Below, one piece after another: positions 48,001 to 60,723 of a stretch of DNA of 64,000 nucleotides (position 1 is the first letter of the stretch; each line of letters starts with the position of its first letter). The translations under genes and the position numbers were made by a program. Under the pieces are notes generated by a model that was not told the origin of the DNA, ran no database searches, and saw nothing but the letters and a program-made list of their open reading frames with translations. The stretch comes from Haliotis asinina (taxonomy: Eukaryota > Mollusca > Gastropoda > Lepetellida > Haliotidae). The stretch spans positions 40,159,501 to 40,223,500 of the forward strand of contig NC_090291.1 in NCBI RefSeq assembly GCF_037392515.1. Direction: 5' to 3'.

Positions 48001-51000
48001 TCCACACTGTAGCCACTGGCATGTATCATACAGCTGATACACTCACCTCCCTACACACTGTAGCCACTGGCATGTATCATACAGCTGATACACTCACCTC
48101 CCTCCACACTGTAGCCACTGGCATGTATTATACAGCTGATACACTCACCTCTCTCCACACTGTAGCCACTGGCATGTATTATACAGCTGATACACTCACC
48201 TCCCTCCACACTGTAGCCACTGGCATGTATTATACAGCTGATACACTCACCTCCCTCCACACTGTAGCCACTGGCATGTATCATACAGCTGATACACTCA
48301 CCTCCCTCCACGCAGTAGCCACTGGCATGTATTATACAGCTGATACACTCACCTCCCTCCACACTGTAGCCACTGGCATGTATTATACAGCTGATACACT
48401 CACCTCCCTCCATGCTGTAGCCACTGGCATGTATTATACAGCTGGTACACTCACCTCCCTCCACACTGTAGCCACTGGCATGTATTATACAGCTGATACA
48501 CTCACCTCCCTCCATGCTGTAGCCACTGGCATGTATTATACAGCTGATACACTCACCTCTCTCCACACTGTAGCCACTGGCATGTATTATACAGCTGATA
48601 CACTCACCTCCCTCCACACTGTAGCCACTGGCATGTATTATACAGCTGATACACTCACCTCCCTCCACACTGTAGCCACTGGCATGTATCATACAGCTGA
48701 TACACTCACCTCCCTCCACGCAGTAGCCACTGGCATGTATTATACAGCTGATACACTCACCTCCCTCCACACTGTAGCCACTGGCATGTATTATACAGCT
48801 GATACACTCACCTCCCTCCATGCTGTAGCCACTGGCATGTATTATACAGCTGGTACACTCACCTCCCTCCACACTGTAGCCACTGGCATGTATTATACAG
48901 CTGATACACTCACCTCCCTCCATGCTGTAGCCACTGGCATGTATTATACAGCTGATACACTCACCTCCCTCCACACTGTAGCCACTGGCATGTATTATAC
49001 AGCTGATACACTCACCTCCCTACACACTGTAGCCACTGGCATGTATTATACAGCTGATACACTCACCTTCCTCCACGCTGTAGCCACTGGCACGTATTAT
49101 ACAGCTGATACACTCACCTCCCTCCATGTTGTAGCCACTGGCATGTATTATACAGCTGGTACACTCACCTCCCTCCACGCTGTAGCCACTGTATTGTGCA
49201 GGTCATACTGCTGTAGCACCAGCAAGCCCTGGCATGTATTATACAACTGCCTACATATATACAGGTAAGCTCCCACTACAGTACAGGATGGCTGTGATCC
49301 AGAGCCACATGGTAGAGATGACATCAGGGCCTTCTTTGTGAACTCAGCAATAACATGGGCTGGTGAGGACCTACAGAAACACAGATGTGCTATGTAGTGT
49401 TAAAAATTAAGCAGTGGTAATAGTGAGAATTGAGGGACCTCTAGACTTAAAAAACACTGCATGTAGCCACCTTTACATTTGCGATGAAATAAGGAGATTG
49501 TATAAGTCTCTTACAAGGACTGACAAACCTTAGCATTCTCATATTTTTGGGTTTGGAGTGGCAGCTGTGGGTTGTTGGTTGTACATTGTGGGATGTAGTA
49601 GCATTGCAGTTAAAGGTTGATGCTGTTGGTGGCAATTGTGGGATGGAGTGTGAGTTTAGTTTTATGCCGCACTCAGCAGTAATCCAGCTATATGGCGGCG
49701 GTCTGTAAATAATCAAGTCTGGACCAGACAATCAAGTCCTCAACAGCATGAGCATCAATCTGCACAACTGGGAACAGATGTGGGAACATGTGTCAGCAAC
49801 CCTGACCACCCAATCCCGTTAGTCATCTCTTACAACAAGCATAGTCGCCTTTTATGGCAAGCATGGGTTACTGAAGGCCTATTCTACCCCAGACCTTAAC
49901 ATGTCTTGTGGGATGGCGTTTTGGAAATTAAAATAAATAATAAAAAAAATAAAAAAATAAATTCAACATGTGTCATGAAATGTGAATCTGAACACTTCCT
50001 CTGTCTGTATTGCATCAATAGAAAGCCAAAGTGAGTGCATATGCCGAATAAATATAATATATGCCAAAATCTGCCAAAAATGTTTGACATTGTGCCTTTA
50101 AACAACTGGAACAGTGGAGTCACCTTATCCCAGAAAATAAAGTTCACTTGACAAGCTGATTTGTTTGTACATATGTCTCAAAAGGATTGTAGTAATGAGC
50201 ACTGACAGCCAGATAGTTTCTACAACTTACTTGGAGCGATTCTGTAAGTCTCGACCTTCTCCATACATGAGGTGACAACGCCCCCTGCTGTTGGAGGCAA
50301 GGATGGACAAGATGTCAGCCACATGTAGCAGTGTGCCCTCACTGGGAGGATGGTTGCCCTGTGTAAAAACATGGCTGTCAGTGAAAAGGAAATTGTGAGG
50401 AACTACATGGAAAATTATCTACTCACAAATCAATCGCAAGACTTGGCAAGCAGCTTCAAACATTAGGTCTTAATATACATTTTTCCAAATATTATCCAGT
50501 CTGTTTCACTTTTCTTTTAAAATATAGAAAAGAAACTGGCTTCTTCCACTTTTCTCATCAGTTCAATGCCTTGTCCTAAACTTTTGACCCCATAAACAAT
50601 GAACCAAGTCATCTTCATCTTCAAAGCTATGCAACAGCTATGCAAGGTCACACAAATAAAGGGTGAGACATTGCCAGTCAGCATAAAGCTCGAACAATAA
50701 CATCCATGTCAATATGGGTAATATATCGAATACATTATACAGACGCAACATGATCATAAACACAGGTTTCCAACATTTCTTTGATTAATATCAAGGCGTA
50801 TGATAACTTAATCAACGTAATAGTCATTTTAATTCAGAAAGAATTTTGTTAAACTTACATCACTTGTGACCAGTCATAACAGGACAAAAATAAATGTTAC
50901 AGACATTTATTTGAATTTCAAAAAAACAACTGCATAATATATTGGAAACAACTGCCTGATCTCCACTCAGTGTCCACTCAGTGTACACCCACTCTCAATC

Positions 51001-54000
51001 AACATATAAAGGGAGGTAACTCCTCCATATTGAAATGCTGTAAATTGAGCAAGACTGATGGAAGTGACCCCTGTTGCTACAAAGTCACATGACTGGTCAC
51101 ATGATTACATTTATCAGAAATATAGCCAGGTTCTAACGAAGTCACCATGGTATGCAAATTTGGATAACATTGACACTACATTCACTTGAAGCTTGTGATA
51201 TATTTGGAAAGTCTTAACATATATATTTTGGCAGCTTGAGCCGATACTTGTTTCAGTCACTATGCACATCATGGCTCTAAACCCCTTTTCAGTACAGCTG
51301 AGTACATCAGATGGCTGAACTAGCTTACTATGGCAGCTGGTGGTGATGGGGTAGCCTAATGGATAACGGTTTAAATCATCTCGGGTGTGACGCTCATTTC
51401 TGGTGTCCCCGCCATGATATTGCTAGAGTATTGTCAAAAGCACCATAAAAAAACTCACTCACTACCAGATCAAACAGAATTTTACTAGATTCAGGCGTCT
51501 TGATTAAACTCAAGACATCATGAACTGGGACTTATTCTATTCCAATGGGGAACTGTTACTGTTATTTACAGAATCCTAGGCATATGAGAAAGCCTTGATA
51601 GATCTAGGACATACTACCATTACATTCAGGAATTTTCAGGAATCATGGCATCAAAACCTGTTGCTATGATACACGTCTGACTCACCAAGTTGTTGTCGAG
51701 GAACTTGAAGACAGGGGACAGGAGGGAGTCAGTGATGTCATCATTACACAGACAGATCTGACACACCTGCTCCGACTTGCACAGATCCTTCAGCACCATC
51801 GTCACAAACGTTGCAGGCTCGTACTGGTCTGGACATACCCACATTTACATTGCATTGTTTATCTAAAATAGTATAGTGTTCACTCACATTCACTTCGCTC
51901 ATGCTGCCATGTCCATGTTTCAGAAATCATCCCTCTCTCATTCTCAATCTTGTAAATAAAACGACGTATGTGCCTTTTTCATGCATGAGATAGAAATGAT
52001 TAGACATTCCAGTGACGACATTTACATGAGCTCACATGAATATTTGCTATCCATCTTCAAACTGGTGAATGTCTCTTCATACTCTATGTGAAACCCCATG
52101 GATCTTTTTCACCATCAGGTTTCAGCTAGAGTTTCAAGTGACATTCAACCGTCGTCTATTTTGGGTAATTTGGTTCAAAATCGAACAAGAACAAATGTAA
52201 ATACATCATTAGGATCTGAACCATTCAACTGGCACTCTCATACAAGGATTTCCAACACTGCAATAGGGTGTGGCTTCTCGGGCAAAATGGTTCTGTTTTC
52301 CCATGGAATTCAAACTAGAGTGAATTACTCAGACGTTTGGAGCATGATATTTCAAATTTGGACCAGACTATCAAGCTGGCTAGCTGTAAATTTAATCCAT
52401 CCATCAGAAATCTAGCCCGTTTCAAGCGGTCGGATGGGCCTTATGCATAAACTTAAAGTGTGCTTCTCACTATATGTTAGGTCATCTCTGGTTTTCCCGG
52501 AATAACCGCATTTGAGGTTTTTGTTTTGGAGGGACAGGTTTTACTTTTCGCTAGAAAGACCTCTTCCCAGGTTGTACTTTTCGCTAGTAAGACTGCTTCC
52601 CAGGTTTTACTTTTCCTTTAACTTTATACGAACATCAACATTCAAATGATACATGAGTGTTTGAAATCAATTGAAAATTATTGTTCAAGATTAAACTCAC
52701 AATACAAAAGTGTTCTCCAAGTGGGATTGGAACCGCAATTCTCAGATACCTAGGCAGACACTCTACCACACGGCCACCGGACCAACAAAAGTGGTGGGGT
52801 TAAATTGTCTACTCATAGTTACTGTCCTTAAATTGATTTTAAGCACACTTCAGTTATTGTTGTGTAGCTTCATTAAATGATCATCTACATTGTAATTACC
52901 TATCATTGACGGTATATATATGATAGAGAAAACACTTCTCCCCCCTGGTTTTGGTAAACAATGTAAAACCACTGGGGTCGGGAAATACCTCAGGGCTCCG
53001 CTCCTCGGGATTTCCCTCCCCCTCCAGTTTTACATTGTCTACCAAAACCTTGGAGGTGTGTTTTCTCCTGTACTTGATACACTGCTAAAGGTTAACATCT
53101 TCACTCACTACTGGGGGACTTGCTGGAGGAGGTACTTCCTGGATCAACTATCAGCAAAACTAGAGCCTTCAGCAGTCGGTTAATGGTCACGCTTTCTGTA
53201 AACATGGAGATACATGATGACACAATCACAGGCAGTATCACAGTTTTCACATTGTAACTCACAGAGTGGGCATTTTAGGGAAATGAAAAGAAAACACAGG
53301 GGACAGTTAGAGTAATGCGGAAATGAGGGAAATCAGCTACAGCTGAGATTTAGAATATATAAGTCAGAGATTCACAAACTGATGAAATAATATAGTCTTA
53401 ATGCATCAACAATGCTTCTTGAATTAAAATGCACTACTAAGTTCCTCTTTCAATTTTGGATATATACAAACAATTTTAGGGTTACTCTAGTTTTAACCAA
53501 CAAATCGAGGCAGAGACTAGTTTCAGATGAGAGATGGTTCCTATGGCAACATAAGGCATCAGTGGAGTTCACTCACAGCCGACAGACGGTGTAGGGCACA
53601 TTTGACATTTTTATATATACATACCTGAAGTCAGATTCATGTCACAAGTACCACACATAGCATCATACTCGTCTGTAAGGTGGATATTGGGTGCTTTACG
53701 CTTTACAAATGTATTGATCAATATATATACGTGCCATCTTTAAGCTTGAGGGGAAAGAACTTGCGCCCATTCTGGAAGCACAGAAGTCTACCCAGGATAC
53801 ACACGCAGTGGATGAAGTATGCGTAGTCTAACTCTGGACCAGTGTAGAACATTCGCTGATCACTTGATGATATATCTGTAATGGCAAAATAATTACATAC
53901 ATCGTCAAGGAAAATCAAGTTTTAAGGATAGTCAACTTCACCAGGGCTCCAGGTAATTTTTCGTCATCAGGAGTAAGTAAGGCTTATTTTGTCAATATAG

Positions 54001-57000
54001 AAGTGCTAGAAAATCTTTAATTTAGTAACAGTAATGTTGTTTTTCGTTTATATATGCACCACAACATTGCTACTCTTGGGTAAACAGGTCCATGAACAAT
54101 GAAACAACATGTTTTCAGATAAATATGTCCGTAAATGATTCTTATGCTGTGATGCGTATCTGCTGCGTTTTCAAAATTATCTCCTACCATATTTCCTGCA
54201 TATTTTTTATCCGTACATACGCCAATATGGTCCTTATCTAGAGCCCTGCTTCTCTATTGCAATGAGTGCTACATTTCGGTATAGGTACTAACACCATTAT
54301 CAAGTCCATGGACTAGATTTTCGAAGCTCTCTTAAGCGCTAAGATAGTTGTAAGTGCCATACATTAACATTAACTTACGACTATCTTAGTGCTAAGAAAG
54401 CTTCGAAAATATAGGTCCATGTTGCTAAGTTTATTGATGGTGTTAATTGCCCTGTCTCAATGTAGAAGTTGAATAAGTTCTTTGAGAGGCATCTTAGAAG
54501 TCGTAAAGACGAGTCACACTCACTGCAGTAACAGTCTAAGTAAACTTTGTCTCAGTGTATTTCGTTACACTCCACCACTGAGTCTAACAAAACCTAGTAG
54601 AAGGTCGCGTCAGGTAACCTTTGAGCAACCAACAACAGTCCAATCAAATGCGAGACTGTTAAATAGATTTAACCAATCAGACAATGGCTACTATTTAGTG
54701 ATCGGAGGGACTTTCAAAATATTCAGGTCACCGACACAGATCTCTCCACAAACAAAAATCAGCATATAACACTGTTATTTGATCTGCAGTATATACGCTT
54801 TGGGGGTTCTGTTGACATGGTTACCATTAGCTAATATAACATTAGCAAGATAACATCCTTGAATATTGTCAAAAACACTATTGTCAGCGACTGTTTACTC
54901 AGCATTGTCATGGCAGTACGTACGCCGTGTGCATCACCCGGAAGCGATCGTACCCTAAATGGCATTCGGAATCGTTCGGGTACAAACCTTTTGCAGATAA
55001 AAAGTTCATAAGGGATGTGTGAATGTGCACTTTTGCGATTTGGTAAGCTGTGTTCTGATTGGTGAATCTCAAAGGTTACCTGACGCAACCTCCCATAAGG
55101 TTTTGTTAGACTCAGTGGTGGAGTGTAACGAAAAGTACTGAGGATAAGTTTACTTCGACTGACTGCAATAAAGAAGTTGACTATCCATACAACTTAGTTT
55201 TCATTCATCTTTACAACATTACAAGAATATATACAGCGTTACTAAATCCCCTGATTAAACAAATATTAATATTTATTGCATCTTCACCTAAACACAAAAG
55301 CAGACACTATTCTTGTTTCGATTAACTGGCAAGCCAACACTAATCTTTCATACCTCACTATACAGTAACCAGTGAAGATCCCGGTTAGAACTGATGTTCA
55401 GCAACCCATGCTTGACATTACAGGCAACTTACAAGATCGGGTGGTCAGGCTCATTGACACATGTCATTGTATTCCAATTGTGTAAATCGATGCTCATGCT
55501 ACTGATCACCGGATTGTCTGCTCCTGACTCATTTATTTACAGACAGCTGGTATATTGCTGAGTGCTGCATAAAACTAAACTCGCTCACTCACAACACAGT
55601 ACTTATCAAACATACTGATGGACAACTTGGACACCGAGTCAGACATCTCACTCGTCACATCCTGAGGGAACTTGCGAGCAGCAGAAAACTCCAGACAGTG
55701 CCTGACTGTGTTCTCCACCTAGAACACAAACAAACAGCATCTCAACATCTGTCTCCAAACTACCAGGCAACGGAAGACTATAACAGAGTCATGTGTGAGT
55801 GAATGCAGTATCTCACCTAATCTGTACAAGAGTGAAATAACAAGATTCTAAAAGAGAGGACAGCACGAGATGTATGACATCATAAGGGAGAGAGACCAGA
55901 CTGTCAAGGGAAAGTAAAAGTGTGACAGTTGTTAAGAGTTAGAGAGTGAATATGACAGCAAATTAGTGAATAGTACAGGGAGAGACAGATGAAATAAGAG
56001 TCACATAGAAGAAAGTCAGAGAGAGAACAAGATGCAGAGTGAGTCAGGGAGGACATGAGAGTAGGAGAGAGCATGGTGGATAACATGAGAACACAGTGAA
56101 TCTGGAACTGGCATATTTACAACATCATTACACGTGAGAGAAAATAAGTGCAGTTAAAATGACACAGTCCTAAGTTTCCCAACAGTGTGATCTCAGTTTT
56201 CAATCAAGTTCGAAATATTCAATCAAGTATACAGTCTGACTAGTTACTACTGTAGTCCCTTGGCTTCCTACCATAACACTGAGTCTATATACTTACAACA
56301 GGTCTGTACTTCTCTAGAGTCTGCAGTAGAACCTTCCTGCTGTAGTTGCCATGCTGGAACAAATATCTCACTTTGAATGGAACAGTATTCAGTTATACAT
56401 TTACCAAGAAACGCCAGCATCACTGAGGGAAGGAAGTCTATCAAAAAGCAGATTTTACATGTTTACCTGGCATCATAGCCAGTACAAATCTGGGATTTAA
56501 ACACATTAAAACCAAACTAGGGCAGAGATATGAGAATCAGTTCCAGGCAACAAACTGATGCACTTTCATCACACTACTTATACATCCGTGATGTTTACAA
56601 CAAATCTTCAGTTTACTGCATCAGAACCTTTATCGTAATTTACATACTAGAAGAAATAATGCTGAATCTTTTTTTGAAAATTTGCAATATTTTACATTAC
56701 ATAATAGGATATTTATAGCACACACATCTGTGCAACTGGTATGTGCTCCGGGGTGCTGATATTTTTTCCCTCAATCACTGGAAGTTAATCTCAATGGCAC
56801 ATCGTATTATCAATCTCAGCTCCCTGTGGATTACACAGTTCTTGCAGCCACTATGTGCACCAATATTGGGCAATATTGGGATTAAACATCATAATAATAT
56901 GGAAATAGAGAACCATGACAAATTAAGATGGCTCCCGTTCTAAACTAGATGAGAATCCTGAAAGTATTCCTCAAAGACATCAGTGCTGGGATCGTCCTTG

Positions 57001-60000
57001 CAATGTTTCATAGGCATTATAAATACAGAGAAGATGGTAAAAATGCTAAAGTTTTATGCAAAAATGAGGTAGGTTAAGACAACAGTTACACCATTATCAT
57101 TGTCAGCTAAAAATAGTAGCTCTTACCATCCATTTGATGAACCACTGTGCCTTGGGGTCAATGAGAGCAATGAAGTGTAATGGTGTGAGTCTCTGAGTGG
57201 GCCCCGACTGGGGGACAGATATGAGGTTCAGAGTGCTCTCGACAATCTCTTCTACATACCTGAACATAAAGAAATGCTATATGCTATTTGTTCCAATGTC
57301 TTACAAAACAACTTGCACAAACCACTGTCACAAAGTTATCAATAATAAGATGAAGTAAAATGACCAATTCAACTAAGAATGGATCTGTCAATTGTGAGTA
57401 TTCATTTTCACTATAAAACTTGTTCTTTAAGCTGCTGGAATGTTAACTTTCCGTGATGTTTGATAACATCTGGATCATTCAAACTAATTCATATGTTAGA
57501 GTTTTTGAGTCTTCTGTGATGAACGTCTTGGCAAGAACCTCCTACAATGAGTATTTTTATCCCAGAATTCCCCCAAGGTGAACACAGGAGGAAGTCACTC
57601 ACCTATCAGGGTATCGTATCCAATAATTTGGTGCTTCCTGCTGGAACTCATTCATCAGGCGTAACTAAGGAAGATAATTCACAATAAGTAGGTGTAAGGT
57701 CAAGGTAACTAAGGGAAGACGATCTAGACAAGAGACTGCAGCTGTCATCTTTCAATGAAGTCATTCAACAAAAATAAGAAAAGAGGAATATGATTCAGTG
57801 ATGCAGTGATATAGGAGACATTTCATGCATTGTTCTGTGTTGCTGATTAACGCCCATTCAACAACATTCCAGCTATATCAAAGTAGTCTGTAACAGAAAT
57901 AAGAATGACAAACGTCATCATGGTGAGATGACATAAAATTAATCAGTCCAAGGCTGACCACATCTTGAAACCAACAAAACAGAAAATCTAACTTACAGCT
58001 TTGAGGAGTTTGCTGATCTCTGGTCGGGCACAGTCGAGACCCGCCTTCACATGGGGGATGGAGCTGTTAGGGGACTGGAACTGCTCTAGAAGATATTCCG
58101 CTATAACAAAAACACTCTGTCAGTTGGTTTTGGTGTGTAAGGCTTTTTTCTTCTCAATACCCATTACTGTAATGTCTATGAAGTCATCATTTCCCACGTA
58201 GTGAAACATGACCAGGGTCATATATACGTCATATGTGCACATTCACTTTTGCCTAGCAACCATTGTTTCTGTATTTCGTCATCTGTGACAACATTAAACA
58301 ACTGAATGTGACATCAACAAAGAGGGCAATCACAGTTCCTTACAGTGTTTTACTGCACAAATGTACATGAATATACAAGACGATCAAAAAATATGAACAA
58401 CCTGTGGAGGTTTCTGATTCTTTGAAAAGAGTCCACCTTAGGGTTCTCATAAGCATTAAATGTCCATTTTAAATCCCACAACAGGTGTAATCATATTTTA
58501 GAATGAAATATTTACAAAACAAAAAATTTGTTTCTTTCTTGTGAGACCGCCCCTACAGGTACTCATAGGGCCCCCCATAGCCAAGAGCAGATAGCTCTAA
58601 GCGTGAACCTCTTTTCGTGCTGTTGTGAATGAGATCAGACATCTGCATGGTTCCTCTAAGAATTACCTAGACCGAATTATGAGTGTTAAGGAAGATAAGA
58701 TCAGAAATAATCTCATTCATGTGTTATTCCCTTTCACAGTAAGTAACCATGTCTGTTTCACATCTTTTATTAATCGTCTGTGGAAGATACTGCAGTGTAA
58801 TATTTTTATGGCAATATTACACTAGTGTAATACCACTTGACATATGACATCAAAGTGGTTCAAAGTCAAGACGTCACAATGCTAATGTCGCTGTCACAAT
58901 TTTACTAGACCTTGCTTGACTCATGGAAAGCTGAGTCCTCACACTGTAGGCAATTTCACTGCAGTGTCTGTTAATTTATGTTGGCTTGTAATAAACAGAA
59001 TACTAAACTTGCTTCCTTGAAATAGCATTTTTATTAAACTCATTACAGATTTAGTGTAGTGGAAGCTGTTAAAACCAGAATGAGTCCAATCTGGCAAGTT
59101 GTCAACACTGTTATACAATCTCAGCCCCATCCATGGCTAAACATTTACCATCAATCTACAATCCAGCACTTTGTCTAAACCATATTTTTGTTCAGTCCCA
59201 ATGAGTGCCGGTTTAGACATCTTCCACTGTATCTTTACCAGATCATTTACTCGTTTAATGAAAATGGTATTACACGGAAGGTCGTTTAGTATCCTCTATA
59301 CATTTGAAAATAATGACTTCTTTCAAGGTAAAGAATTATGCCAAACACATTAATGTCTCTCCTATTTAAACCACAGGTAACATCATCTCCATTTGAATCT
59401 ATAACCTATACAGTATTTGCTCTAATTAAGAACAAGCATCTTGTCATGTCATATGAACTGAAATCAGTCTTTCAAAACATGACAGCTCTGTACCTTGAGA
59501 GTTTGTTACCACGGTTACTAAGTGCTACTTACTCAGCAGGATGTAGATCTCCCTTGTCTGATGAGTGGTGCTGGTGAAAGCCTTGGCGATGAATTTTACA
59601 CTCAGGGCCTACAGCAAGACATCAGACACAGGTCAACACATATATACTGAAGTTAATGGGTACCCGGTAGTATCATGATGCTAACAATACTGTTACTCAT
59701 ACAATAGGTTCAGATGTATTTCCTCAGTGAACTGAGAATAAAATATAAGTGATTCACAGACAGGTAGTTATGATTTAGTGCCATGAACATTCACTAAGTA
59801 ACTGAACTATGTATACAAAACTAGCAAAACTATTATTGCCGTTATCATTATTATCAATTAGTATATTAAGGTGAACGGTTTGTACATATACTATACCGTG
59901 GAAATAAAAATGGTAAAAAAGTAAACTAAAAAAATATTATTATTCATAGTTTATTCAAATACATTCCAGTCACAGTTTTAAGAAAACTGCAAGTACACAT

Positions 60001-60691
60001 TTATTCTTGCTTTTTACATAGACTACAGACCCATACACATCTCCTCAGGATCAGCATCTCAGGATGTTTTGTGATGCTGATCATGACAACAACCATTGGT
60101 TTGACTGGTCCATATTTGATGATTTACAGGTCTCTGTCATAAGGGTTTACTATTGCTATAACAACCACTATCAACACCATTTACCTATGTCATAAACAGA
60201 CATGTCACTGGTTGATCATGTCCAAACTCAGTATTTTCTTGACTATGCCATTAAACAACATTTGTTCTCTCTGACTCAGTGAGTGAGTAGGTTTAGTTTT
60301 ACACGACTTTCAGCTATATTCACGTTCAAGCAATATCCAGGCAGGAAACACCAGAAATGGGCTCCACACATCGTAACTATGTGGGAAATCAAACCATGGT
60401 CTTTGGCATGACAAGCGACCACTTTAACCACGAGGCCACCCCTCCGCCAAATCTGAACTCAAGATGTGTGACAGTAGGAACAATGGCAACACACCCAATC
60501 ACCAGTCGACTTTAATTTCTTTATTCTATACGTACCGAGAGTTGTTCATCGGGATCGGACATGACTTGTTGTAAGTTACGTTTCAACTGAAGCCAGTGGT
60601 CAGAGTTCACAGAGTCGGCAGACATGATCTGGTTCAGCTTCTGGAGAGCATCCCGTCGTGTCTGCAACACCATCACCATCATGTTCATGTC

Positions 60692-60723
<32 letters not shown>

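Noticed and set aside
47766..49268. 500-codon open frame (and a 307-codon one on the other strand) with 17-residue repeats
   Set aside because: It is a 51-bp minisatellite; divisibility by three keeps frames open on both strands. There is no start context, and the frame ends in sequence complementary to an exon of TBC1D32.
52098..52415. 105-codon frame on the plus strand
   Set aside because: No family resemblance, no splice-consistent context, lies antisense in a TBC1D32 intron; chance length in moderately AT-rich DNA.
52700..52800. tRNA gene on the minus strand
   Set aside because: A and B boxes are present but the acceptor stem does not pair; treated as a SINE head.
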